A DNA stretch of 64,000 nt from Alkalibacter rhizosphaerae (GCF_017352215.1 NZ_CP071444.1:2046001-2110000), one strand, 5' to 3'; positions 8,928-18,011 are shown, counted from the stretch's first letter. Program-made: numbers and translations. The notes: generated from the sequence alone by a model not told the origin.

Positions 8928-10757
8928 ATGTGTGGTATCGTAGGATATATAGGAGAAAAACAAGCAGCACCCATCCTGGTGGAAGGTCTCAAAAAACTGG
9001 AATACCGAGGGTATGACTCTGCAGGGGTCGCCATATATGACATGGAGAAGATCCATATTCGAAAGAAAAAAGGCCGCCTGGCCATGTTGGAGGAGGAAGT
9101 AACGAAAAATGAGGCCAAAGGGGTCCTGGGAATCGGACATACCCGTTGGGCGACCCACGGTGCACCTTCTGATATCAATTCACATCCACATTGCAACGGG
9201 GATTGTTCCATCAGCATCGTTCACAACGGGATCATCGAAAACTATATGGATCTGAAAGAAGGGTTGATCGAAAAAGGGTATATCTTTCATTCTGAAACGG
9301 ATACGGAGGTCATCGCCCACTTGATCGATGATCTGTATGATACGGATCTTCTTTCCGCAGTCCAAGCCGCAGTGAAAATGTTGAAAGGTTCTTATGCTTT
9401 GGGTGTCATCAGCAGCAAGGAACCGGACAAGATCATTGCCGTGCGAAAGGATAGTCCTCTTGTCGTCGGTTTGGGGGAACGAGAAAACTTTATTGCATCG
9501 GACATTCCCGCCATTCTGAACCATACGAGAAGGGTATATCTGCTGGATGACAATGAAGTGGCGGTATTGACCAAGGACGGCGTAAAAGTACTGGACAAAT
9601 ATGGAGAAGAGTGTGGAAAACAGGTCTTTAAGGTGGATTGGGACGCAGCCGATGCGGAAAAGGGCGGCTACGATTATTTCATGCATAAGGAGATCCACGA
9701 GCAACCCAAGGCTTTGCGGGACACCATGACTTCCAGAATTTCCAGCGAAAACGACGACATCGTTCTGGATCAGATCAAATTGGGCAAAGATGAGATGGAA
9801 AAGATCAATAAAGTATATATTGTCGCTTGCGGTACGGCCTACCATGCCGGCTTGATCGGCAAATTTGCCATTGAAAAGTACGCCAGGATCCCGGTTGAGG
9901 CGGAGATCGCATCGGAATTCCGATATCGAAACCCCATCGTAGATGAAAAAACTCTGCTCATTGTTTTGAGTCAATCCGGCGAGACGGCGGATACACTGGC
10001 CGCCATGCGTCTGGTCAGGGAACGAGGCGGCAGAGTCATGGCCATCACCAATGTCATTGGGAGTACCGTATCTCGAGAAGCGGATGACGTCATGTACACC
10101 TGGGCGGGTCCGGAGATCGCGGTTGCATCTACCAAGGCCTACACGACCCAATTGGCTTGCATGTACATGATCGCCATCCATCTGGGTCTGCTGAAAGAAA
10201 CCATTACCAAGGAATATGCAGACCGGATCCGCCTGGCGTTGCTGAAGGCACCGGAGGAGATCGAATACGTCATCAAGCAGGAAGAACGGATCAAGGAATT
10301 CGCCTACAAGCATTTCAAAGTGGAAGACATGTTTTTCCTTGGAAGGGGATTGGACAACTATGTGGCCATGGAAGGGTCCCTGAAGATGAAGGAGATCTCC
10401 TACATCCATTCGGAGGCATACCCTGCCGGGGAGCTTAAACACGGCACCATTGCCCTTGTGGTGGACGACACGGTCATCATAGCACTGTGTACCCAGGAAG
10501 AGCTCTTTGAAAAAATGTTGAGCAATATCAAGGAAGTAAAGGCGCGGGGAGCCTACATCATGGCCATCGCCCAGGAAAAAAACAAGTCCATTGAACGAGA
10601 AGCAGACGAGGTATTTTACATCAAGGACACAGAGGATGATGTGGCCTCCATTGCCACCGTTGTTTATCTTCAAATTCTGGCATATTATCTGTCCGTTGCC
10701 AGAGGGTGTGATGTGGACAAACCAAGAAACCTGGCCAAGTCGGTCACGGTGGAATAA
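8928..10757 (+). CDS. glmS: Glutamine--fructose-6-phosphate aminotransferase (isomerizing)
   Basis: Makes glucosamine-6-phosphate from fructose-6-phosphate and glutamine, the committing step of amino-sugar synthesis. The 609-residue protein begins MCGIVGYIG, so Cys2 becomes the N-terminal nucleophile of the glutaminase domain (about 1-220, with GHTRWATHG). Two SIS isomerase domains follow, with VACGTAYHAG and SQSGETADTLAA motifs, and the protein ends in the family-typical NLAKSVTVE. The ribosome binding site GGAGG precedes ATG 8928. Expression is expected to be controlled by the upstream ribozyme. Confidence 0.98.
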   Translation: MCGIVGYIGEKQAAPILVEGLKKLEYRGYDSAGVAIYDMEKIHIRKKKGRLAMLEEEVTKNEAKGVLGIGHTRWATHGAPSDINSHPHCNGDCSISIVHNGIIENYMDLKEGLIEKGYIFHSETDTEVIAHLIDDLYDTDLLSAVQAAVKMLKGSYALGVISSKEPDKIIAVRKDSPLVVGLGERENFIASDIPAILNHTRRVYLLDDNEVAVLTKDGVKVLDKYGEECGKQVFKVDWDAADAEKGGYDYFMHKEIHEQPKALRDTMTSRISSENDDIVLDQIKLGKDEMEKINKVYIVACGTAYHAGLIGKFAIEKYARIPVEAEIASEFRYRNPIVDEKTLLIVLSQSGETADTLAAMRLVRERGGRVMAITNVIGSTVSREADDVMYTWAGPEIAVASTKAYTTQLACMYMIAIHLGLLKETITKEYADRIRLALLKAPEEIEYVIKQEERIKEFAYKHFKVEDMFFLGRGLDNYVAMEGSLKMKEISYIHSEAYPAGELKHGTIALVVDDTVIIALCTQEELFEKMLSNIKEVKARGAYIMAIAQEKNKSIEREADEVFYIKDTEDDVASIATVVYLQILAYYLSVARGCDVDKPRNLAKSVTVE

Positions 10758-10814
10758 GAAGCAGATGCACAGGGACGGTGAAAGCCGTCCTTGTCTCTTA
10801 AAAGGGGGAATAGC

Positions 10815-11372
10815 GTGAAGTATACTACAAAGGATATCACACTGATCGGAGTAGTGGCGGCCTTGACGGTGGTCATCGGTTATGTTTTTTACCTTGTTGG
10901 TCATTTTTTCCCAATACCCGGCTACAAGTTTGTCGTATTTGCACCATTTTTAGGTTTCATGATGTATATTCCCGTTCGAAAAGTGGGGAAAATGGGAGTC
11001 ATGACAGCTGTGAATATGGTTTTTGGACTGATCATGGCCATGGTTTCCCTGATCATGACCGTTGCCATCGTGTCTGCAGGTGTCCTTGCAGAGCTGGTGG
11101 CATGGATCCTGTTTCGCAGGTACGACACATCGAAAAAGACCATTTTGGCAGTGGGTCTTTATCCTGTGGCGGCAGTGCTTTGTGCTTCCTATGCATCTTT
11201 TTATCTGACGGGAAACGTTTTGTATCAGGTGGTAGGTGGAGGAGCATTTGTAGTGGTGCTCAGTTTGGTCATCTATCTGTTGGGGACGATGGGAGCTTAC
11301 ATGGCAGACCGGGTGGTGTATCGTCGAATCATAGAAATTCGAAATGTGGAAAATGGAAAGGACGGAGTATAG
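10815..11372 (+). CDS. Integral membrane protein, ECF-transporter S-component-like
   Basis: A 185-residue, strongly hydrophobic protein with five to six predicted helices and a GVVAALTVVIGY first helix, reminiscent of ECF-type S-components (the substrate-binding subunits of energy-coupling-factor vitamin importers). The family and substrate are not certain; no ECF ATPase or T-component is nearby. GTG 10815 is preceded by AAAGGGGG at 10801-10808. The stop codon overlaps the start of the FMN-binding protein gene by one base, which implies translational coupling and a shared role, possibly in flavin uptake or a membrane flavin redox system (inference). Confidence 0.6.
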   Translation: MKYTTKDITLIGVVAALTVVIGYVFYLVGHFFPIPGYKFVVFAPFLGFMMYIPVRKVGKMGVMTAVNMVFGLIMAMVSLIMTVAIVSAGVLAELVAWILFRRYDTSKKTILAVGLYPVAAVLCASYASFYLTGNVLYQVVGGGAFVVVLSLVIYLLGTMGAYMADRVVYRRIIEIRNVENGKDGV

Positions 11373-11761
11373 TGTCGGTAAAGAAGAAACTATTGATCGT
11401 TGTTTTTGTCATGGCAGTGGTGATTTTTGTGGCAGGACAGATTGCTGTCGATAAAATCGAGAAAAACTTTCAATCTTTGAAAAATGATCCAGTGGAAGAA
11501 GTGGATTTGACCAGGATCGGTGACGGCACCTATCCCGGGTCCTACGAAGTATTTCCCGTTGCCGTAGAATTGACCGTAGAGGTGGAAAATCACCGAATCA
11601 TCAAGGTGGATATTCTGAAGCATCAAAATGGTCAGGGAGAACCTGCAGAGGATCTGGCAGATATCATGGTAGAGGAACAGCGCATTGCTGTTGATGATGT
11701 GACTGGAGCTACTTACAGTAGTCTGGTCATCAAAAAAGCGGTAGAATCCGCATTAAAATAA
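11372..11761 (+). CDS. Membrane-anchored FMN-binding domain protein
   Basis: A 129-residue protein with an N-terminal signal anchor (about residues 6-25, positive flank VKKK) and an extracytoplasmic FMN-binding domain (PF04205-like, residues ~50-128). The C-terminal motif DDVTGATYS matches the Dxx(S/T)GAT pattern where the transferase ApbE attaches FMN to a threonine, here T114. Similar domains occur in NqrC, RnfG and the extracellular electron-transfer protein PplA. GTG 11372 overlaps the previous stop by one base. No ApbE, Rnf or Nqr genes lie in the window, so the electron donor is unknown. Confidence 0.82.
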   Translation: MSVKKKLLIVVFVMAVVIFVAGQIAVDKIEKNFQSLKNDPVEEVDLTRIGDGTYPGSYEVFPVAVELTVEVENHRIIKVDILKHQNGQGEPAEDLADIMVEEQRIAVDDVTGATYSSLVIKKAVESALK

Positions 11762-11789
11762 AATAAAATCAAAAAAATTCTCATTTTTG

Positions 11790-11817
11790 TAGACATTCGC
11801 CTCATTTGTGTTAAAAT
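11790..11817 (+). promoter_or_regulatory. Promoter for the first PTS IIB gene
   Basis: TAGACA (11790-11795), 16 bp, TAAAAT (11812-11817); about 60 bp before the start codon. Confidence 0.5.
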
Positions 11818-11879
11818 ATAAACGATAAGAATCGATAAATAATTAACGAGAATGACAATACGCATATGAGGTGAGCAAA

Positions 11880-12170
11880 ATGGCAATGAAAAAAATTTTG
11901 GTGGCATGCAGTTCTGAAATTAGTCCATCCACAACGGTGGCAAAAAAAGTGGGGTCCTTATGCAAGCAAAAGGGGATTTCCTGTGCAACAGTACAATGTA
12001 CGGCCCAGGAAGCGAAATCGAAAGTGAAAACCCTTCGTCCCGATGTCATCATCGGAGCCATGGATTTCATGGAAGAGTTTGATGTCCCTGTATTGAGTGG
12101 AGATCCATTTTTGGATGATGTGGAAAGTGAAAAGACCATGGACCAGCTGATGTCTGTATTGGGCAGCTAA
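11880..12170 (+). CDS. PTS lactose/galactitol-type IIB protein (orphan, copy 1)
   Basis: A 96-residue protein of the GatB/UlaB-like PTS IIB fold: strand KKILVAC with the phosphocysteine candidate Cys10, a P-loop that here reads CSSEISPST instead of the common CGxGxAxST, and the C-terminal PDVIIG strand. IIB proteins carry phosphate from IIA to sugar during uptake through IIC. No IIA or IIC gene is near, so it may serve a transporter encoded elsewhere or have a signalling role. ATG 11880 follows GAGGTGAG. It is monocistronic (own promoter and terminator) and paralogous to the gene at 19329. Confidence 0.85.
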   Translation: MAMKKILVACSSEISPSTTVAKKVGSLCKQKGISCATVQCTAQEAKSKVKTLRPDVIIGAMDFMEEFDVPVLSGDPFLDDVESEKTMDQLMSVLGS

Positions 12171-12184
12171 AAAACAAAGAAATC

Positions 12185-12212
12185 AAAGAATCCCCAACGG
12201 GATTCTTTTTTT
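12185..12212 (+). terminator. Terminator after the first PTS IIB gene
   Basis: AAAGAATCCC / GGGATTCTTT stem with a 4-base loop and a T-run. Confidence 0.87.
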
Positions 12213-12288
12213 GCGCTAAAAAATCAATAAGTAGCAAAAAACAGGGTATATAGAATGTGATATGTATTCAAACAAAGGAGGACGTAGA

Positions 12289-14778
12289 ATGGGATCGGAA
12301 AAGCAATTTGAGGTCGGTTTGGATCGGTTAAAAAACGTATGCGGTGAAGATCTGGAACTGGATTTTTGTCATTCATCCAAGGATGTGGCGCCTTTTGAAA
12401 GTTTTATCGGACAAGAACGGGCCATTCGGGCCATGGATTTTGGTCTTGGAATGGAGGCTACAGGCTACAATATTTTTGTTGCAGGCGCCCAGGGAACTGG
12501 AAAAAGTACCTACACGGAAAGTGCTGTTCATAAAGTGGCTGAAAAAAAAGAAGTGCCAAAGGACTGGTGTTATCTCCATAATTTCAACGACAAGGACAAT
12601 CCGCTGGCCGTATCCATGCCGGCAGGCAAGGGTCGGATCTTTAAAAAAGACGTGGAAAATTTGGTTCTGGAATTGAGGATCGCCATTCCAAAGGTATTTG
12701 AAGGGAATGAATACCAACAGCAGCGGGACAATATCATACAATCCGTCCGGGAAAAACTCATGGATCTGTACCACGAGATGGAAACGGAGGCGAAAGAAAA
12801 GGGATTCACATTACAGCAAATGCAGGGGAGAGTACTTTTTCTTCCGGTGAAAGATGGCCGCCCCATCCAGCAAAACGAATATGATACCTTCTCCATGGAA
12901 GAACGAAAACAAATCGAAGAAAAAATGCATGTGCTCCAAAGCAAGTTCAATGAAAACATGCGGGTCGGACAAAACATGGAACGACAAGCAAACATGCAGA
13001 TCTTGGATCTGGAAAGAAAAATGGCTCATAGTGTAGCAGGATCGCTGGTAGATAAAGTACGGGAAAAATACAACGGCAGCACCACTCTACAGGAATATTT
13101 TGACGGATTCCTGAAAGATGTGGTGGAAAACCACAATGTTTTTCGTATGGCAGGTCATCCAGAGGGCATGGAGCAAAACACTGGATCCGGATCGGAGGAA
13201 GGTTTTCCGGCAGGAATATTTCAAGGAAATGTTCCTTTTGACGAGAATGAAATACGTTTTGTCAAGTATCGGGTCAATTTGTTCGTCAACAATGAAAAAA
13301 CCAATGGTGCTCCAGTAGTTCTGGTTTCCAGCCCCAACTACTACAATCTTTTTGGAAAAGTGGAATATCGAAGCCAAATGATGAGCATGACCACAGATTT
13401 TACCATGATCAAGGCCGGAGCGATCCAAAAGGCCAATGGAGGATATCTGATTTTACAGGCGAAAGATCTCTTGATGGATCCTTTGGTCTGGGATTCCCTG
13501 AAGAAAGCATTGAAATATCGGGAAGCCGTTGTTGAGAATATGGGAGAACAGTATCGTCTTGTGCCCACCAATGCCTTGAAAGCACAGCCCATTCCTTTGG
13601 ATGTGAAGGTGATTTTGATCGGTACGCCCATGTTCTATGCCATATTCAGTTCGGATGAAGATTTTCAAAAACTGTTTAAAGTCAAGGTGGATTTTGATGT
13701 GGAGATGCCGCGAAACAAAGAAAACGTCTGCCAATATGTATCTTATGTCAGTGCCCTATGCGAAGAAGGAAATTTGAAACACTTTGACAAGAAGGCACTG
13801 GCCAAAATCGTCGAATATGGGTCCAGGCTGGCATCGGATCAGGAAAAACTAAGTACCCGGTTCAACGAGATCAAAGACATCGTATACGAAGCCGATGCTT
13901 TTGCCAAGATCAACGGAAGCGAAATGGTCAGTGGCGAACACGTTCGCAGAGCCATTGACGAGAGAAAATTTCGTTTGAACAAGCTGGAAGAAAAAATCCA
14001 GGAAAGCATCATTGAAGAAAGGATCCATATCCAGACAACTGGCAGGGAAGTGGGACAGATCAATGGATTGTCCGTGATCGGTCTAAGCGGATATTCTTTT
14101 GGGATCCCTACAAGGATCACTGCCAGAACCTATATGGGCCGGGGTGGCGTCATTCATATCGAACGAGAAACAGGGATGAGCGGCAGTATTCACAGCAAGG
14201 GGGTATACACCCTCGTCGGATATTTGGGAGGTACATTCGCCAAGAAAAAAACATTGGGATTGACGGCACAGATCACTTTTGAGCAAAACTACCAGGGAGT
14301 GGAAGGAGACAGCGCTTCCAGTGCCCAGCTGTATGCCATTCTTTCCAGCTTGTCGGGGGTGCCCATCAAACAACACATTGCCGTTACCGGATCTGTCGAT
14401 CAAATGGGTCGAATACAACCCATCGGAGGAGCTGTTGAAAAGATCGAAGGGTTTTACGATATTTGCAAGGCCAAGGGACTCACTGGAGATCAAGGGGTGT
14501 TGTTGCCGGAAGAAAACTTGAAAGACCTGATGCTTAAAGATGAGGTGCTGGATGCAGTGGCCCAGGGCAAGTTCCACATATATACGGTTCCTACCGTAAA
14601 AGAAGGTATTGAGTTGTTGACCGACATGCCTGCTGGCGATGAAGATGAAAAGGGAGAATATCCGGAAGCCTCTCTGTTCGGGAAAGTGGTCAAGCGATTG
14701 AAGGAATCGGAACAAAATGAAAAAAAGAATAAAACCAATGAACAGGAAAAAGCCGGTGATGAAGAAAACAACGATTAA
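12289..14778 (+). CDS. Lon-like ATP-dependent protease (AAA + S16 domain)
   Basis: An 829-residue protease distinct from the canonical Lon at 47379. It has an N-terminal segment and AAA+ domain with Walker A GAQGTGKS (residues 66-73), a long inserted helical region (about 150-260), and a C-terminal S16 peptidase domain. The catalytic serine is predicted as S675 in EGDSAS and the lysine as K718 in GAVEKIEG; the 43-residue spacing equals that of Lon S679/K722 in E. coli. The domain order resembles the archaeal LonB / AAA_32-type group. The last ~45 residues are charged and low complexity. ATG 12289 has AAAGGAGG upstream. Confidence 0.9.
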   Translation: MGSEKQFEVGLDRLKNVCGEDLELDFCHSSKDVAPFESFIGQERAIRAMDFGLGMEATGYNIFVAGAQGTGKSTYTESAVHKVAEKKEVPKDWCYLHNFNDKDNPLAVSMPAGKGRIFKKDVENLVLELRIAIPKVFEGNEYQQQRDNIIQSVREKLMDLYHEMETEAKEKGFTLQQMQGRVLFLPVKDGRPIQQNEYDTFSMEERKQIEEKMHVLQSKFNENMRVGQNMERQANMQILDLERKMAHSVAGSLVDKVREKYNGSTTLQEYFDGFLKDVVENHNVFRMAGHPEGMEQNTGSGSEEGFPAGIFQGNVPFDENEIRFVKYRVNLFVNNEKTNGAPVVLVSSPNYYNLFGKVEYRSQMMSMTTDFTMIKAGAIQKANGGYLILQAKDLLMDPLVWDSLKKALKYREAVVENMGEQYRLVPTNALKAQPIPLDVKVILIGTPMFYAIFSSDEDFQKLFKVKVDFDVEMPRNKENVCQYVSYVSALCEEGNLKHFDKKALAKIVEYGSRLASDQEKLSTRFNEIKDIVYEADAFAKINGSEMVSGEHVRRAIDERKFRLNKLEEKIQESIIEERIHIQTTGREVGQINGLSVIGLSGYSFGIPTRITARTYMGRGGVIHIERETGMSGSIHSKGVYTLVGYLGGTFAKKKTLGLTAQITFEQNYQGVEGDSASSAQLYAILSSLSGVPIKQHIAVTGSVDQMGRIQPIGGAVEKIEGFYDICKAKGLTGDQGVLLPEENLKDLMLKDEVLDAVAQGKFHIYTVPTVKEGIELLTDMPAGDEDEKGEYPEASLFGKVVKRLKESEQNEKKNKTNEQEKAGDEENND

Positions 14779-14877
14779 AGCGGAAATGATGGTCCAAACA
14801 TGTTCATGAAAAGGATCAGGCATGGTACAATAAAAAGATCAGTCCCTTAAAATTCAATGTAGATAGGAGAGAATGCA

Positions 14878-15987
14878 GTGGAACAAAGACCTTACGTTTC
14901 TTGGGAGCTCATCGATGATTTCATGACCAGCGCATTTGAAAAGCTGGGTGTTCCCAGAGATGAAGCAAAAATATGTTCGGATATATTGATGGAAAGCGAC
15001 AAGAGAGGCATCGAAAGTCATGGATGCAATCGATTCAAACCCATTTATGTGGATCGGATCCAAGCCGGGATCCAGTATCCGAAAACGGAATTTGAGATCG
15101 TCAAGGAAACACCAACGACGGCCGTTGTGGACGGACATGATGGAATGGGGATGGTCATCGGGTACAGATCCATGGAAATGGCCATCCAGAAGGCAAAAAA
15201 ATATGGGATGGGCATGGTAGCCGTGCGAAATTCCACCCACTACGGCATTGCAGGATATTATGCCACCATGGCGACCCAGGCAGGCATGATCGGAATTACA
15301 GGAACCAATGCCAGGCCTTCCATCGCCCCCACATTTGGTGTGGAAAACATGCTGGGGACCAATCCTTTGACCATCGGCTTGCCGACGGATGAGGATTTCC
15401 CATTTGTTCTGGATTGTGCCACCAGCATTACCCAACGAGGAAAGATCGAGTATTTTGCAAGAGAGGGTAAAGATACACCTGCCGGCATGGTCATCGGCCG
15501 AGACGGCAGTGCACTGACGGACAGCGATCAAATTCTGGAAGATCTGGTCAGCGGCAATGCGGCACTGGCTCCTTTGGGAGGGATCGGAGAAGAACTTGCC
15601 GGATACAAGGGATACGGCTATGCAACGGTGGTGGAGATCTTGTCGGCCGCCTTGCAAACTGGAAATTATCTGAAGATGTTGACGGGGATCGGTGCACAGG
15701 GAGAAAAGGTTCCCTATCACCTGGGTCACTTCTTCATTGCCATCGATACGGAAGCCTTCATGGGTCTGGATGCCTTTAAAAAAACAGCTGGAGACATTCT
15801 TCGAAATCTACGCAATTCACAAGTGGCGCCAGGAGAGGAACGGATCTATACGGCAGGTGAAAAGGAGTATTTGGTATGGCTGGAGCGAAAAGACAAGGGA
15901 GTTCCGGTAGGAGAAGCGGTACAGGAGGAATTGATCCACGTACGGGACATGCTGGATCTGCCCCACAAGTTTTCTTTTGAAAAATAA
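14878..15987 (+). CDS. Malate/L-lactate dehydrogenase family (Ldh2) oxidoreductase
   Basis: A 369-residue NAD(P)-dependent oxidoreductase of the type-2 malate/L-lactate/ureidoglycolate dehydrogenase family, which is unrelated to Rossmann-fold LDH. Family features are ESHGCNRF near residue 45, the VRNSTHYGIAGYY catalytic segment (H near 120), GTNPLTIGLPT and the GYKGYGYATVVEILS motif. The 2-oxoacid substrate cannot be read from the sequence. GTG 14878 follows AGGAGAG. A weak promoter (TGGTACAAT near 14824) lies in the 99-bp gap after the Lon-like protease. Confidence 0.88.
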   Translation: MEQRPYVSWELIDDFMTSAFEKLGVPRDEAKICSDILMESDKRGIESHGCNRFKPIYVDRIQAGIQYPKTEFEIVKETPTTAVVDGHDGMGMVIGYRSMEMAIQKAKKYGMGMVAVRNSTHYGIAGYYATMATQAGMIGITGTNARPSIAPTFGVENMLGTNPLTIGLPTDEDFPFVLDCATSITQRGKIEYFAREGKDTPAGMVIGRDGSALTDSDQILEDLVSGNAALAPLGGIGEELAGYKGYGYATVVEILSAALQTGNYLKMLTGIGAQGEKVPYHLGHFFIAIDTEAFMGLDAFKKTAGDILRNLRNSQVAPGEERIYTAGEKEYLVWLERKDKGVPVGEAVQEELIHVRDMLDLPHKFSFEK

Positions 15988-16002
15988 GAAAGTAGAAAGT
16001 GG

Positions 16003-16040
16003 AAAAGATCCCTTGCCGAATGGGGCGAGGGATCTTTATC
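16003..16040 (+). terminator. Terminator after the ldh2-type gene
   Basis: AAAGATCCCTTGCC pairs with GGGCGAGGGATCTTT around a short loop; the T-tail is short (TTTAT). Confidence 0.65.
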
Positions 16041-16052
16041 GATCACAAACAC

Positions 16053-16082
16053 AATAAAAAGAGCTCCGCGTGTGCGGAGCTC
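16053..16082 (-). terminator. Terminator of cspA
   Basis: GAGCTCCGC / GCGGAGCTC 9-bp stem with a 4-base loop; on the minus strand it is followed by TTTTTATT, 17 bases past the cspA stop. Confidence 0.88.
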
Positions 16083-16098
16083 CGAAAATTCGCTGTAA

Positions 16099-16299
16099 TT
16101 ACTTAACTACTTGGATGTTTTCTGCTTGTGGGCCTTTCGGTCCTTGTACGATGTCAAAAGTGACTTTTTGTCCTTCTTCCAAAGTTTTGAATCCGTCTGC
16201 TACGATTTGAGAATAGTGTGCGAAAACGTCGTTTCCGTCGTCACCTGTGATAAATCCAAATCCTTTGTCCGAGTTAAACCATTTTACTGTACCGCTCAT
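16099..16299 (-). CDS. cspA: Cold shock protein (CspA family)
   Basis: A 66-residue single OB-fold RNA chaperone that melts mRNA secondary structure. Both nucleic-acid-binding motifs are present: RNP1 KGFGFITG and RNP2 DVFAHYS. It starts [15 protein letters not shown], as is usual for the family. The ribosome binding site reads AGGAGGT on the minus strand. It is monocistronic between a strong terminator and a long leader, the arrangement used for thermosensitive cold-shock mRNAs. Confidence 0.97.
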   Translation of the reverse strand: MSGTVKWFNSDKGFGFITGDDGNDVFAHYSQIVADGFKTLEEGQKVTFDIVQGPKGPQAENIQVVK

Positions 16300-16483
16300 A
16301 TTGAGTACCTCCTAATTTTTGATTCCTAAATCTTTTCAAAACAGATAACACACAATTTCTTGCATTCAATAATTAGGATTGCACTACATGAATATGAGCT
16401 CTAATTAAGAATAATTGATGTGAATACTATTTGGTAAAATTTAAGTTCGTCCTCATCTTATCATGCTTCTGTCAAGGTGTCAA
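16300..16483 (-). promoter_or_regulatory. cspA promoter and long 5' leader
   Basis: On the minus strand TTGACA (complement of 16478-16483) and TAAGAT (complement of 16455-16460) are 17 bp apart, with TG at the extended -10. The predicted start near 16448 gives a leader of about 150 nt, typical of cold-shock mRNAs whose leader structure controls translation. A second TTGACA overlaps the spacer. This explains most of the gene-free stretch 16300-16604. Confidence 0.72.
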
Positions 16484-16526
16484 GCGTATTGGTGAACAAT
16501 CGAACAAATTTCATCAGATTACTTCT

Positions 16527-16555
16527 TTTCTTGCAGACTGCGATTATGGTATAAT
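16527..16555 (+). promoter_or_regulatory. Extended -10 promoter for the small acidic ORF
   Basis: TATGGTATAAT ending at 16555 with a poor -35 (TTTCTT, 16527-16532) and a 17-bp spacer. Confidence 0.5.
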
Positions 16556-16604
16556 GAATATGTGTAAATCGACAAGACTAAAAATTGAAAGGCAGCGTTG
16601 ATCC

Positions 16605-16766
16605 ATGGAAAGAAATATATTCAGACAACAATTCGATTTTGAAGAAGATGATTACGACAAATGGTCCAGGATGACCAGTAAAAAGAAGAAGGACGATTGT
16701 TTCACCAACAAAAGTACGAAAAGAAAGCCGGAGTTTGATTATGAAGAGGATCCGTATGAACCTTGA
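16605..16766 (+). CDS. Small acidic protein of unknown function (53 aa)
   Basis: A 53-residue ORF, not recognised as any family. It has acidic, aromatic-rich ends (QFDFEEDDYDKW at the start, PEFDYEEDPYEP at the end) around a basic centre (TSKKKKDD). AAAGG lies about 12 bases before ATG 16605, which is a long spacing. An extended -10 promoter precedes it and the alcohol dehydrogenase gene begins 80 bases after its stop. The two similar FDxEEDxY ends could be an ancient duplication or an interaction motif (inference). It may be a spurious ORF, but the promoter, start and charge pattern favour a real gene. Confidence 0.5.
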   Translation: MERNIFRQQFDFEEDDYDKWSRMTSKKKKDDCFTNKSTKRKPEFDYEEDPYEP

Positions 16767-16846
16767 GCTTTTCAGACAGGTCTTTCGCTAAAAGTGGCAA
16801 CGATTACAAATCGACATAACATGAACCAGTATAAAGGAGGATGAAC

Positions 16847-17989
16847 ATGGCAAGATACGGACAGATCACACCCATCGTATTTGGAGAAGGAACCATTCAT
16901 CAATTAGGAGAAGAAACAAAAAATTTCGGATGCAGCAAAGTGTTGCTCATCAGCGACGAAGGCGTGGCAAAGACCCAAGCCTACGAACTTGGTAAAGCCA
17001 GTTTGATGAAAGCCGGCGTTGAAGTGGTTGAATTCACCAAGGTACTTCCAGATCCTCCGGACCACATCGTTAATGATGGTGGCGCTCTGGCTAGAGCGGA
17101 AAAAGTGGACGGCTTGGTTGCCATTGGCGGAGGAAGTCCCATTGACGCTGCAAAGGCAATCAACATATTGGTCCATAACGAGCCTCCAATCAACCGATAT
17201 TTCGGAAATCCGGTGTACGAACCGGGTCTGCCCTTGATCGTGGTCCCCACCACATCAGGAACCGGCAGCGAGGTGACCATGATCGGGGTGTTGACAGACA
17301 CCGTAAATGACGTTAAAACGTCCATCATCGGCAAGGCAGACCTTGGGATCTTGGATCCCATGATCACCGTGTCCGTACCCAGACGTGGAACGGTCAGTAC
17401 CGGAATGGATGCCTTCGCCCATGCATGTGAATCCATAACAACGAAAGATCCGAATCCGAAAAGTCAATTGTTGGCGGAAGATGCCATTCGCCGGATCTGC
17501 AAATACCTGGAACGTGCAGCAGAAGACGGCAGTGACGTGGAAGCCAGAAGCAATCTAATGTTGGCCAGCAATTTTGCCGGGATCGCATTCAATGATGCAT
17601 TGGTTCATTTGGGCCATGCCATCGCCCATTCTGTCGGTGCCAAATTTCACTTTGTTCACGGAAACATATGTGCTGTCGCGTTGCCGGAAGTCATGATCTA
17701 TGCTGCGTCCATTGTACCGGAACGGGTGAAGATCGTTGGAGAGGCAATGGGCATTGAGTATGAAGACGACATGATCCCCCAACGGATCGGAGAAAAAACG
17801 GCACAAGCCATTCGCGATTTTTTAAGAAGGTTGGAAGTACCTTCTCTTAAAGAGGAGGGGTTGGACCGGGCTGAGCTGATCGGCATCGCAGACATGGTTC
17901 TGACAGATCCCACCTATCATTTTGTTCCAAAACAATTAACCAAAAAAGAAGTGGAAGTCATCTTGGGAAAAGTATACGACAATTATTAA
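16847..17989 (+). CDS. Iron-containing alcohol dehydrogenase
   Basis: A 380-residue group III (Fe2+-dependent) alcohol dehydrogenase that interconverts aldehydes or ketones and alcohols with NAD(P)H, as in fermentation. It shows the NAD-binding GGGSPIDAAKA, PTTSGTGSEVT, and the iron-ligand region DAFAHACES plus HLGHAIAHSVGAKFHFVHG. The substrate is unclear (1,3-propanediol, butanol and lactaldehyde enzymes share these motifs). GGAGG at 16836-16840 abuts ATG 16841, so ATG 16847 is the likelier start. A strong terminator overlaps the stop. Confidence 0.93.
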   Translation: MARYGQITPIVFGEGTIHQLGEETKNFGCSKVLLISDEGVAKTQAYELGKASLMKAGVEVVEFTKVLPDPPDHIVNDGGALARAEKVDGLVAIGGGSPIDAAKAINILVHNEPPINRYFGNPVYEPGLPLIVVPTTSGTGSEVTMIGVLTDTVNDVKTSIIGKADLGILDPMITVSVPRRGTVSTGMDAFAHACESITTKDPNPKSQLLAEDAIRRICKYLERAAEDGSDVEARSNLMLASNFAGIAFNDALVHLGHAIAHSVGAKFHFVHGNICAVALPEVMIYAASIVPERVKIVGEAMGIEYEDDMIPQRIGEKTAQAIRDFLRRLEVPSLKEEGLDRAELIGIADMVLTDPTYHFVPKQLTKKEVEVILGKVYDNY

Positions 17990-18011
17990 AAACGGCTTCG
18001 GCCGTTTTTTA
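17988..18011 (+). terminator. Terminator after the alcohol dehydrogenase
   Basis: AAAACGGC-TTCG-GCCGTTTT hairpin with a T-tail. Confidence 0.88.

Noticed and set aside
9180-10904. 574-aa open frame antisense to glmS
   Set aside because: It is a codon-bias shadow of glmS: no ribosome binding site, histidine/phenylalanine-rich composition typical of antisense frames, and glmS is certain.
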